From NCBI GenBank assembly GCA_937921525.1, contig CAKZUM010000717.1:1-9887 (forward strand): DNA of 9,887 bases. Direction: 5' to 3'. Below the pieces are notes generated by a model that saw only the letters and a program-made list of their open reading frames with translations, was not told the DNA's origin and did no database searches. Source of the stretch: an uncultured Saprospiraceae bacterium (lineage in GTDB: Bacteria; Bacteroidota; Bacteroidia; Chitinophagales; Saprospiraceae). Position numbers and translations under genes: made by a program. Below, piece by piece: positions 1 to 6,447 of this stretch. Position 1 is the stretch's first letter. The number at the start of each line of letters is the position of its first letter.

Positions 1-1
1 T

Positions 2-604
2 GGGGAGGTATTGGATTATCTTAAAGAGAATAATTTAGAAGACAATACGATTGTGGTATATACTTCCGATCAAGGTTTTTATTTAGGAGAACATGGTTGG
101 TTTGACAAGCGTTTCATTTATAATGAGTCTTTTAAAACACCTTTGTTAGTGCGTTGGCCTGGGGTCATAAAAGAGCAATCGGTTAATACACAGATGGTGC
201 AAAATTTAGATTTTGCCCAAACCTTTTTAGATGCTGCGGATATTCCTATCCCCTCAGATATGCAAGGGGAAAGTTTGATTCCTTTATTTAAAGGAGAGAC
301 GGAAGGATTTAGAGAAGCAGTTTATTATCATTATTACGAATATCCTTCTGTCCATATGGTCAAGCGACATTATGCGATCGTGACAGAGGAATATAAACTA
401 GTCCATTTCTACTATGATGTAGACGAATGGGAATTGTATGATCGTAAAAAAGATGAGCATGAATTATTGAATGTCTATGATGATCCTGCTTATGCGGAGG
501 TCGTAAAGGAATTGAAAGAAAAGTTAGCCGCTATGCGGGTACACTATAAAGATTCTAAAGAATTGGATCAGTACTATATTGATAAGTATACGGAGCTTAA
601 GTAG
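2..604 (+). CDS. Sulfatase, C-terminal part (5' end outside window)
   Basis: This is the last 200 residues of a type I sulfatase of the alkaline-phosphatase superfamily, which hydrolyses sulfate esters, usually on polysaccharides or glycosaminoglycans. The frame is open from the left edge, so the TTG at 11 is an internal codon and not a start. The formylglycine cysteine motif (C-x-P-S-R) must lie upstream and is not visible. What is visible is the second half of the metal/sulfate site: TSDQG (residues 21-25 of the fragment), whose Asp-Gln pair would bind calcium, and GEHGWFDKR (29-37), whose lysine normally contacts sulfate. TPLLVRWPG follows, as in Bacteroidota arylsulfatases and N-acetylglucosamine-6-sulfatases. 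The last ~90 residues resemble the DUF4976 C-terminal domain (WELYDRKKDEHELLN). Substrate cannot be told from this part, and I see no sugar-utilisation genes beside it. It is the only plus-strand gene at the left end, and no clear terminator follows. Confidence 0.9.
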   Translation, partial: GEVLDYLKENNLEDNTIVVYTSDQGFYLGEHGWFDKRFIYNESFKTPLLVRWPGVIKEQSVNTQMVQNLDFAQTFLDAADIPIPSDMQGESLIPLFKGETEGFREAVYYHYYEYPSVHMVKRHYAIVTEEYKLVHFYYDVDEWELYDRKKDEHELLNVYDDPAYAEVVKELKEKLAAMRVHYKDSKELDQYYIDKYTELK

Positions 605-846
605 GGACTTTAAAAAACAAGAGAAAGTTCAAGGTCAAGCACAAGTCTACTTGCGTTCCTTGGAAGCAGGTTCAAAAGTAAGTTTTCGAAAAATCCACCA
701 CTGTCTGGATTAGGATTTATAAGATTTAAAGATTAATAAGATTTTTGATGGTGCCACTGTGACTACTATGCAGAAATCAAATTACCTGCCTTGCTTAAGA
801 TCGTATGAACCTACTATCAAGCTATTCCCAAATCTACCACCCATTA
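605..846. other. Spacer without intact gene
   Basis: This is 242 bp between the convergent sulfatase and protease genes. No intact gene or strong rho-independent terminator is seen. At about 700-748 there is a low-complexity A/T-rich stretch built of GATTT/GATTA-like units (TAGGATTTATAAGATTTAAA, then GATTAATAAGATTTTTGATG). From memory it resembles degenerate intergenic repeats common in Bacteroidota. The right third holds a decayed copy of the protease 3' end, annotated separately. Confidence 0.55.
766..810 (-). pseudogene. Relic of a second protease 3' end
   Basis: Read on the minus strand, this stretch encodes VHTILSKAGNLISA followed by TAG. The intact protease ends IQTILSKTGNLITV followed by TAG. 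At the DNA level, ATCTTAAG..AAG..GGTAATTTGATT matches the end of the neighbouring gene at most positions. Upstream of the match, the relic frame meets three consecutive stops (TGA TAG TAG), so only the last ~14 codons survive. It lies directly downstream of the intact gene in the same orientation. This is best explained as the remnant of a tandem duplication or of a deleted paralogue. The match is short but covers the correct reading frame and the stop position. Confidence 0.6.
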
Positions 847-1554
847 CTAAACCGTAATCAAATTACCCGTCTTACTTAAGATTGTCTGAATCCCTGCATA
901 CAAACTTTTGGCATCTAAACAAACACCATTGATATTAGGTACTCTATCCTTTGCAGCTCTCGTAATCTGTGCCGTACACATTCCAACCACTTGCCCATTC
1001 ACATCTAAGGCAGGCCCGCCACTCATGCCTGGAATCGCTCGTTTATCTACTAAAAATCCATTGTAAGGCAAGGCTTTATTAAAATGAGATAACAATAAAT
1101 AATCCATAATCATAGTGGATTGCCAATACTGCCGAACGGTATAAAAATTGAGTCCACCTGATGCTAATTTGGTAATATTCGGAAAGGGATAACCGCCCAT
1201 CACTATAGATCTTCCTTCTGGTGGATTGGTCGCTACTACTTTTAAGGGCTTCAATTTAGTAGTGTTCAATCGACCTATAAATAAATCCATTTTAGGGATT
1301 CTTCCTACTTCTATAATTTCCTCTGGTTGAATGCCATTGAATTTTGCATAGGGTACATTGCCTAAAGAACCAAAACTAAAATCTGGATGTCCGATCTGTG
1401 CAACTACATGTAATGCGGTTACAAAGTGCCCTTTATCATCTATGAAGAATCCTGTACCAGCTACATTTCTATTGACGTAGTGACCATTTTTTGAAATGGT
1501 TTGGATGATTGGAAAGATGGAGTTTCTGGAAGTCTGTATGGCGTTTACGAACAT
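847..1554 (-). CDS. Trypsin-like serine protease (S1 family, no PDZ)
   Basis: The 235-residue protein has a chymotrypsin/HtrA-type fold pattern. GTGFFIDDKGHFVTALHVV holds the catalytic His49, KMDLFIGRL the probable catalytic Asp90, and GMSGGPALDVNGQVVGM the nucleophile Ser178 with its oxyanion glycines. There is no PDZ domain and no signal peptide, so it may be cytoplasmic. The frame can be extended upstream to a GTG at 1629, but those 25 extra codons (with NKFC twice) are made of the palindromic repeat at 1573-1670 and are unlikely to be protein. I therefore chose the first ATG, at 1554. The next gene upstream, DUF4159, ends 126 bp away with the repeat array between them. A relic of a duplicated 3' end lies just downstream. 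Its substrate is unknown; the family supports only the general activity. Confidence 0.85.
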   Translation of the reverse strand: MFVNAIQTSRNSIFPIIQTISKNGHYVNRNVAGTGFFIDDKGHFVTALHVVAQIGHPDFSFGSLGNVPYAKFNGIQPEEIIEVGRIPKMDLFIGRLNTTKLKPLKVVATNPPEGRSIVMGGYPFPNITKLASGGLNFYTVRQYWQSTMIMDYLLLSHFNKALPYNGFLVDKRAIPGMSGGPALDVNGQVVGMCTAQITRAAKDRVPNINGVCLDAKSLYAGIQTILSKTGNLITV

Positions 1555-1572
1555 GGGATGTATTGCTGTAAC

Positions 1573-1670
1573 ACAGAATTTATTCTGTATCGTACCACAG
1601 AATTTATTCTGTGATTCTGTAATTAACACAGAATAAATTCTGTGGTACTAGGTTACAGAATAAATTCTGT
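1573..1670. repeat. Array of four CAGAAT palindromes, two in each orientation
   Basis: Four copies of a near-perfect palindrome lie between the protease and DUF4159 genes: 1573-1588, 1596-1613, 1627-1644 and 1655-1670. The core is CACAGAATTTATTCTGTG in the first two copies and its complement, with an AA centre, in the last two. Where best preserved, the unit extends to GTACC/GGTAC at the ends, giving about 26 bp. The array as a whole is a larger inverted repeat centred near 1620, since the first pair mirrors the second. It can form either four small hairpins or one large one. It occupies the 5' leader of the protease gene on the minus strand. This is a repetitive extragenic palindrome (REP-like) element; any role in termination or mRNA stability is inference. 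Confidence 0.85.
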
Positions 1671-1680
1671 GGTACTGGAG

Positions 1681-2337
1681 TTATTGTTGAAAGGCGAATT
1701 GTACAATATTAGCGCCCATCTGTAGAGAGCGTTGACGCAAATCCTCTGGGTCTTTATGCACCTCTTGATCTTCCCAGCCATCACCTAAATCCGTTTCATA
1801 GGTGTAATATGCCACCAAGCGTCCTTCATGTCTGATACCAAATCCTTGCGCTGGTTTATCATCGTGCTTATGTATTTTGGGTAAGCCATTTTTGAAAGTA
1901 AAATTCTGGCGGTATATTTCATGCTCGAAAGGTAGTTCCGTAAACTCTTGTTCAGGAAAAACTTTTTTCATAGCTGCTCGCACATATGGATCCATTCCAT
2001 AATTATCGTCAATGTGAAGGAAACCGCCTGCTATCAGATAATTTCTTAGATTTTCTGCTTCTGTATCAGAAAACACCACATTACCATGCCCTGTCATGTG
2101 AATGAATGGGTAGTTGAAAATTTCTGCGCTGCCCACATCTACTGTCGCATAATCGGAATCAAAATTAGTTCCTAAGTTTTGATTACAAAAGATGGCTAAA
2201 TTCGGTAAGGCTGTTGGATTAGCATACCAATCCCCTCCTCCATTATATTTTAATAGAGCCAATTGTAAGGATTTATTATCTTCAATTGTAAAATTGAACA
2301 ATAAAGAAAGTGCTATAGCAGAAAATATATATTTCAT
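1681..2337 (-). CDS. DUF4159 domain-containing exported protein
   Basis: The 218-residue protein starts with a hydrophobic segment (residues 4-16) that looks like a signal peptide, without a lipobox cysteine. The rest matches my recollection of the DUF4159 family: LLKYNGGGDWYANP (29-41), FIHMTGHGNVVFS (78-90), GGFLHIDDNYGMD (104-116), and a C-terminal Y-x-Y-E-T-D-L-G-D-G-W-E-D segment. The fold is thought to be a glutamine-amidotransferase-like flavodoxin type; its biochemical function is unknown. Such proteins often occur with MoxR/DUF58 gene clusters in Bacteroidota, but none is visible here. It starts with ATG at 2337, downstream of a long inverted repeat in the leader. Family assignment is fairly sure; function is open. 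Confidence 0.85.
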   Translation of the reverse strand: MKYIFSAIALSLLFNFTIEDNKSLQLALLKYNGGGDWYANPTALPNLAIFCNQNLGTNFDSDYATVDVGSAEIFNYPFIHMTGHGNVVFSDTEAENLRNYLIAGGFLHIDDNYGMDPYVRAAMKKVFPEQEFTELPFEHEIYRQNFTFKNGLPKIHKHDDKPAQGFGIRHEGRLVAYYTYETDLGDGWEDQEVHKDPEDLRQRSLQMGANIVQFAFQQ

Positions 2338-2380
2338 ATGCTTGAAAATTTATCTGTTGATAAATCCCTTTATGTTGATC

Positions 2381-2453
2381 AGATCGTCGAGGTTTGTAAC
2401 CTCGATGCCATACGATTATCATACTGCATCGAGGTTACAAACCTCGACGATCT
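2381..2453. repeat. 28-bp perfect inverted repeat with nested palindromes
   Basis: The arms 2381-2408 and 2426-2453 are exact reverse complements over 28 bp, separated by 17 bp. Each arm contains its own smaller palindrome, CGAGGTT-TGT-AACCTCG, so the structure could fold as one long hairpin or as two small ones. Weaker complementarity extends outward (AAATCC near 2363, GGATTT at 2466-2471), suggesting a unit of about 110 bp. It lies upstream of the DUF4159 start and downstream of rsmE, 43 bp before the ATG. It reads as a REP/BIME-like repetitive element. I do not see flanking target duplications. Confidence 0.85.
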
Positions 2454-2567
2454 TAAAATTCAACAGGATTTGTCATTAAAGACGAATTATTGGTGGCAGA
2501 TATTTTAAAAATAGCTGACACCTTTTCGTAGAACTTAATAGTGGCAAATTGTATGCCTCAACCTATT

Positions 2568-2620
2568 TTAAGAATGAAAGAATAATAAACTGTAGTAGTT
2601 ATTGTTTTTTCATTCCTTAA
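2568..2620 (-). terminator. Possible terminator after rsmE
   Basis: An imperfect hairpin lies 10 bp beyond the rsmE stop. TTAAGAATGAAAGAATAATAA pairs with TTATTGTTTTTTCATTCCTTAA across a 10-bp loop, with a few mismatches and one bulge. The stem is A/T-rich, and the following minus-strand bases are only moderately U-rich, so intrinsic termination is plausible but not certain. Confidence 0.4.
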
Positions 2621-2629
2621 AGGTTATGA

Positions 2630-3331
2630 CTAACCATCGTTCAATAAATTGATGGTATGACAAGCAACCAGTCCAGCTGTTTCTGTCCGCAATCGACTAT
2701 TTCCCATATGTACACCATGAAAACCATTCGCCAATGCTAATTCTTTTTCAGTGTCGGTGAAATCTCCTTCGGGACCGATCAAAATATAAACGGCTGTATT
2801 AGGAGTATAGTTGTCTTTCAAACTATTCTTTTGACCGCCTTGGGCCATCAAACGTAGAGAAATATCTGGAGATTGCTGAATAGCCTCTTTGAAAGGCGTT
2901 AATTTATGAATAATAGGTAAGGTGGCTTTCAGGGATTGCTTCATTGCAGAGAGGGCTTTTTTCTCTAAACGATCCACTCTCAATTTCTTTCGCTCAGAGC
3001 GTTGGCAAAGAATGGGCGTAATTTCGTCAATACCTATTTCAGTAGCTTTCTCTACAAACCATTCCAAACGATCCATATTTTTGGTAGGGGCAATGGCTAT
3101 GTGTAGGTAAAAATTTCGGCTATCAAAATTCGCAATGGTTTCTATAATTTCTGCTAGGCAAGCCTTCTTACTTATTTCAACAATACGTGCTTCATAAAAA
3201 TTTCCTTGTCCATCCACCAAATGAATATTATCGCCTATTTGCTTTCTAAGGACCTGAGTACAGTGCCTAGTTTCTTCCTGATTTAGGACTGCATGATTGT
3301 CCTTGATCTCCGTTGTATAGAATAATATCAT
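2630..3331 (-). CDS. rsmE: 16S rRNA (uracil(1498)-N3)-methyltransferase RsmE
   Basis: RsmE methylates N3 of U1498 in helix 44 of 16S rRNA, using S-adenosylmethionine and acting on the assembled 30S subunit. The 233-residue length is normal for the family. The N-terminal PUA-like part begins MILFYTTEI, with the H-x-x-x-V-L-R pattern (HCTQVLR, ~residues 23-29). The SPOUT domain follows, with the knotted SAM site: ILIGPEGDFTDTE (GPEGDF at 186-191) and MGNSRLRTETAG (from ~209), both highly characteristic. KNMDRLEWFVEKATEIGI in the middle is also typical. It starts with ATG at 3331. The upstream DUF3822 gene ends 155 bp away, with two hairpins between, so co-transcription is uncertain. This is a housekeeping gene, not an accessory one. 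Confidence 0.97.
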   Translation of the reverse strand: MILFYTTEIKDNHAVLNQEETRHCTQVLRKQIGDNIHLVDGQGNFYEARIVEISKKACLAEIIETIANFDSRNFYLHIAIAPTKNMDRLEWFVEKATEIGIDEITPILCQRSERKKLRVDRLEKKALSAMKQSLKATLPIIHKLTPFKEAIQQSPDISLRLMAQGGQKNSLKDNYTPNTAVYILIGPEGDFTDTEKELALANGFHGVHMGNSRLRTETAGLVACHTINLLNDG

Positions 3332-3403
3332 TGAAGTAGGCTAATTTTGAAAGGAGAATGGAGAATTCAGAATGCCTGTAAAGAATCATGTTGTCAACGT
3401 CAA

Positions 3404-3433
3404 ACCCGCCCGCCTGAATACAGTCGGGCGGGT
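3404..3433. repeat. GC-rich hairpin (CCCGCCCG palindrome)
   Basis: ACCCGCCCGCCTG pairs with CAGTCGGGCGGGT with 12 of 13 positions matching, around a 4-base AATA loop. It is much more GC-rich than its surroundings. No T-run follows on either side, so it fits a repetitive palindrome better than an intrinsic terminator, although it could still attenuate transcripts running from the DUF3822 gene into rsmE. Confidence 0.75.
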
Positions 3434-3439
3434 CTGACA

Positions 3440-3485
3440 TCTGACTTCTGATAGTTCCGAAGTATTGCGGAACGTTCTGACTTCT
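3440..3485. repeat. Small hairpin flanked by a 10-bp direct repeat
   Basis: GTTCCG (3454-3459) pairs with CGGAAC (3468-3473); the interior AAGTATTG is partly self-complementary. The hairpin is flanked by an exact 10-bp direct repeat, TCTGACTTCT, at 3440-3449 and 3476-3485. The right copy ends just before the stop codon of the DUF3822 gene (3487-3489). The repeat may be part of a repetitive unit or a small insertion footprint. Confidence 0.55.
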
Positions 3486-3486
3486 T

Positions 3487-4329
3487 TTAAGCCGTATGTA
3501 GTACATCAAAAAATAGATGTCCCGGATGTTGCTGCAAATCTGTATCCTGGCTAAAAGAGGTTGGCAAATCTATAAAATAAAGGTATTGAATATATTTATA
3601 TAGCTGACTGTAGATTGTAGAATCTGGAGATAAAGTCCCTGAAATATTTACTGGGACCTCCATTTGATTTAATTGAAATTTATCAAAAATCAGCAAGATA
3701 TAGTATAGAAAATCTTTATCCGATTGAAAAGTAAATTGGTTAGAAAAAATCAATTCCTTATTATCAAAAAAGAAGGCATCAACCGTGTGATTCCTAATAT
3801 TAAGAAATACTTCTTTCCCTGCCCCCGCTTTCTTACTATAGATTTCTATAAGGGAAGAAAAAGCATGATATAGCTGCGCTTTACCATTATAAGTGGTTTT
3901 AAAAAATGCAACAACATCTGTAGGAAGGGAATAAACCAACTGAGAATCAACTGAGGGAACTATATCTGCAAAAATGTTCTCTGATACTGTAGCTGGTGTT
4001 TTTAAAGGAAGTAAATATTGTGCTTTATCTGGTTCACTATACAAACGACTTGGAACAATCGTATAATGAGGTCCTGCAAAAGCAACCTGCACCTTACTAT
4101 AAGAAAGAGATAAGGTAGACTCTTCAAGCCAAATATTATCTAAATGTTGTGCTAATGTGGTATGCCTATTAGATCTATCAAAATCAATCTTCTTTAATAC
4201 TAATAATTCTTTAGCATCACTAATGTAATACGACAAACTGTCCATTCCGAACAGAATGGACAGTTTATATTGATTGACATTATTTTTAGAAAAAGAAGAT
4301 TTAAGAATCTCGGTATTTATCGTTCCCAA
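3487..4329 (-). CDS. DUF3822 family protein
   Basis: The 280-residue soluble protein fits DUF3822, a Bacteroidota-restricted family. It has no signal peptide or membrane segment. Features that fit are YKLSILFGMDSLSYYISDA near the N-terminus, VQVAFAGPHYTIVPSRLY around residues 81-98 (the family's F-x-x-x-x-x-x-L-V-P-x-x-L-F-like motif), a central H-x-x-x-x-L (YHAFSSLIEIY), and a C-terminal ISGTLSPDSTIYSQLYKYIQ segment. The overall plan recalls the actin/ASKHA-like fold proposed for such proteins, but I see no clear phosphate-binding motif. The frame has no ATG before residue 29. The best start is TTG at 4329, which overlaps the end of the upstream gene by 13 bp and suggests translational coupling. 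Function is unknown. In many Bacteroidota, DUF3822 genes lie next to rsmD and coaD; neither is seen here. Confidence 0.8.
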   Translation of the reverse strand: MGTINTEILKSSFSKNNVNQYKLSILFGMDSLSYYISDAKELLVLKKIDFDRSNRHTTLAQHLDNIWLEESTLSLSYSKVQVAFAGPHYTIVPSRLYSEPDKAQYLLPLKTPATVSENIFADIVPSVDSQLVYSLPTDVVAFFKTTYNGKAQLYHAFSSLIEIYSKKAGAGKEVFLNIRNHTVDAFFFDNKELIFSNQFTFQSDKDFLYYILLIFDKFQLNQMEVPVNISGTLSPDSTIYSQLYKYIQYLYFIDLPTSFSQDTDLQQHPGHLFFDVLHTA

Positions 4330-4904
4330 TTGCCTGAAAGGTTTGGTTTGTTCATGTCCCCAAACTTGATGAAACTATTTGGATTGTAAGATGAGTCATA
4401 TCTACGAAATGCAGCATCTCCGTATTTACCCATAAAAGCGGTACGGCTAGTTCCTACTTCTACAACATTTACCAATGTCTTTTGGTAAGAAAGTGTATCT
4501 GCTTTTATTTCAAAAGATTTTCCATCACCATAAGGGACATATTGTAATGAATCCACATTCCAACCAAGAGATCTAACAGAGTCTCTCGCTTGTATGAATG
4601 TTGTATCATACGTAATCTCACCTGTAAAGTTCGGATCATCTGGATCACCAATTACACTTACATATGGAATCTGACCTGTTTTTAGTGTACTTTTTAAATC
4701 TTCCCAAGAACCAGCAAAGGCACCATCGTGAATACTTCTATAAATTTCCTGCGCTTGTCTTACTTGCATCAACTTGTCTATAACCGCATTTTCTCGCTTA
4801 TCTTTCTCCGCTTTAAAAGCAATTGGTTCACTAATACTTTGTACTAGTAAATAAATCAGACCTGCTACGATCAATAATAATATAAGGTTAATTGCTAATC
4901 TCAT
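4317..4904 (-). CDS. Membrane-anchored protein with pseudopilin-like helix
   Basis: The 195-residue protein has an N-terminal membrane segment (residues 4-24) followed by a charged linker and an outside domain. The stretch VIDKLMQVRQAQEIYRSIHDGAFAGSWEDLKSTLKTG (41-77) resembles the region just after the hydrophobic helix in type II secretion pseudopilins (I-x-x-K-L-x-x-I-R-x-A-Q-x-x-Y). However, there is no prepilin peptidase site (G-F-T-L-x-E), so it is probably not a processed pilin. The remainder is rich in Asp, Tyr and Ser, with no motif I know. It starts with ATG at 4904 and ends inside the start of the DUF3822 gene. The two genes are likely one transcript. A -7 box candidate lies about 75 bp upstream. 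Function unknown. Confidence 0.75.
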   Translation of the reverse strand: MRLAINLILLLIVAGLIYLLVQSISEPIAFKAEKDKRENAVIDKLMQVRQAQEIYRSIHDGAFAGSWEDLKSTLKTGQIPYVSVIGDPDDPNFTGEITYDTTFIQARDSVRSLGWNVDSLQYVPYGDGKSFEIKADTLSYQKTLVNVVEVGTSRTAFMGKYGDAAFRRYDSSYNPNSFIKFGDMNKPNLSGNWER

Positions 4905-4976
4905 TGTTGGAAAAATTTCTGTTTTGTTCTAGGTAATTGTCATTATCTATTTATAAGATAATAACTTGTTTGACTG

Positions 4977-4984
4977 CAAATGTA
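4977..4984 (-). promoter_or_regulatory. Candidate -7 box for the 4904-3487 pair
   Basis: On the minus strand this reads TACATTTG, an exact match to the Bacteroidota -7 consensus TAnnTTTG. It would give a leader of about 65 nt before the ATG at 4904. I do not find a clear TTG -33 element at the usual 19-21 bp spacing, so the call rests on the -7 box and position alone. Downstream in the leader, ATTATCT (4942-4948) and AGATAAT (4956-4962) could form a small hairpin. Confidence 0.4.
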
Positions 4985-5101
4985 AAAAAGGAAGTCAATT
5001 TTATGAAAAAAATCTTGTTATTTATAATATAAATAGATGCTTTTTTAGGTATTATGGTGTGTATTCCAATAAAAACATGGAATTAATTGATCTTTTTCTA
5101 A

Positions 5102-6427
5102 TTAACCAGTATAACTCACCTTCCATATCTTACCTTCTGTAGAGTCTGATACATATAAAGATCCATCTGGTCCTATCGCCAAGCCCATTGGTCTATGTTT
5201 GGCATCTTTCGATACTTTTATCACTCCTTCTCCTGCAAAACCTTCTGCAAATATCTCCCAGTCTCCATACGGTTGTCCATCTTTAAATGGAACAAACACT
5301 ACAAAATAGCCTTTTTGCTCTGGTGAGCGATTCCACGAGCCATGAAATGCAATAAATGCCCCATTTTTATAGCGTTCAGGAAATTGATCGCCTGTATAAA
5401 ATAATAAATCATTGGGTGCCAAATGGCCAGGAAACCCTACAATAGGTTGCTTTTTATTCGCACAACGACCTATTTTTTGTCGATCTCCTCCATATTCTGG
5501 GTTTAATAGTTTTTTATTTTCTTGCCAATCATAGTAGCAATAAGGCCAGCCACAATCATCTCCTTTACTTATTTGGAAAAATTCTTCTGAAGGGAACTCT
5601 GCACTATCCTTTTTGTCGAACAATTCTGGAAAAAAAGAATGAAACTGGTCTCGCCCATGTTGAACAACATATAGACTATTTGTAGCAAAATTCCAATCCA
5701 ATGCCATTCCATTCCGAATCCCAGTTGCGTAGCGGACGCCATCTTTTTTCTGTGTTTGCGCAGGCCGTTTTGCATCAAATTGCCAAATACCCGCTTGCCA
5801 TTCTAATTGCGCACAAGGATCTTCGCCCGGAGAGCCTTTTGTACGTGCCTCCACCATACAGGCATTAGAAGGCGCGCCTACATTCACATACATATGGCCT
5901 TCACTATCAAAAGTCATAGACTTCGCATCATGCTGTTGTTGTTTAGGAAAACCTCCCGCTATCAATACTTTATTGTCTTCATTAGGCACTAGTGAAGTGC
6001 CATCTAAAGGGTATCGAAAAACTTCTGATCCAGAAGAGCTATACAGATGCCCATCATATATCGCCATCCCTGTGCCACTATGGTCGCCAAAGTATGCTAC
6101 CTCATCCGCTGTTATATCTCCATCGGTATCTCTTAGTGCTACTATACCTTTTCCAGCTTTAGTCTTAGCTAATTGTACATAAATATCTCCATTGGCATTC
6201 ACTGCCATTTGTCTAGCTCTTCCTGTCTTTTCTACCACCGTTTGTGCCACAAAGTTAGCAGGCAAGGTGATCGCCTTATCAATATTAGCTCCCGTAACTT
6301 TGGGAGCAGATGCACTATCTGTTTTTGCTTCTGCCTTTTGCGCTTGGTCGGTATCTGTCGCACAAGCTATAAGGAAGAAAAACGATAAGCTAACTAGACA
6401 GCATTTATTAAAAGAAATCTGTTTCAT
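5102..6427 (-). CDS. Glucose/sorbosone dehydrogenase-like lipoprotein (beta-propeller)
   Basis: The 441-residue protein has a lipoprotein signal, with SFFFLIAC placing the lipid-modified cysteine at residue 22, followed by an Ala/Asp/Lys-rich linker (23-50). The rest is a six-bladed propeller of the PQQ-dependent sugar dehydrogenase (GSDH/L-sorbosone dehydrogenase) type: TGRARQMAVNANGDIYV (68-84), HDAKSMTFDSEGHMYVNVG (166-184, with a candidate catalytic His166), GIRNGMALDW (236-245), DDCGWPYCYYD (290-300), FHGSWNRS (361-368), and RPMGLAIGPDGSLYVSD (412-428). Several cysteines (190, 205, 292, 297, 322) could form disulfides. It would oxidise a sugar or sugar aldehyde outside the cytoplasm using PQQ. 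The substrate is not deducible, and no PQQ synthesis genes are visible. It is the last gene of a three-gene unit, 20 bp after the transporter. Confidence 0.88.
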   Translation of the reverse strand: MKQISFNKCCLVSLSFFFLIACATDTDQAQKAEAKTDSASAPKVTGANIDKAITLPANFVAQTVVEKTGRARQMAVNANGDIYVQLAKTKAGKGIVALRDTDGDITADEVAYFGDHSGTGMAIYDGHLYSSSGSEVFRYPLDGTSLVPNEDNKVLIAGGFPKQQQHDAKSMTFDSEGHMYVNVGAPSNACMVEARTKGSPGEDPCAQLEWQAGIWQFDAKRPAQTQKKDGVRYATGIRNGMALDWNFATNSLYVVQHGRDQFHSFFPELFDKKDSAEFPSEEFFQISKGDDCGWPYCYYDWQENKKLLNPEYGGDRQKIGRCANKKQPIVGFPGHLAPNDLLFYTGDQFPERYKNGAFIAFHGSWNRSPEQKGYFVVFVPFKDGQPYGDWEIFAEGFAGEGVIKVSKDAKHRPMGLAIGPDGSLYVSDSTEGKIWKVSYTG

Positions 6428-6447
6428 ATTAAAATTTATTTTTATAG

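Noticed and set aside
11..13. TTG as start of the sulfatase gene
   Set aside because: The frame is open to the left edge and a sulfatase needs a long N-terminal catalytic part, so this is an internal codon of a truncated gene.
1555..1629. N-terminal extension of the protease from GTG
   Set aside because: The 25 codons consist of the palindromic repeat and do not look like protein; an ATG at 1554 gives a normal-looking start.
1573..1670. CRISPR array
   Set aside because: Units are short, palindromic, in both orientations and unevenly spaced, with no spacers of constant length and no cas genes.
3267..3509. 80-codon minus-strand frame bridging rsmE and DUF3822
   Set aside because: It overlaps both genes and is made largely of the two hairpins and an rsmE out-of-frame segment.
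5063..5083. ATTCCA/TGGAAT hairpin as terminator of the dehydrogenase gene
   Set aside because: The stem is only six pairs with a 9-base loop, and no T-run follows on the minus strand.
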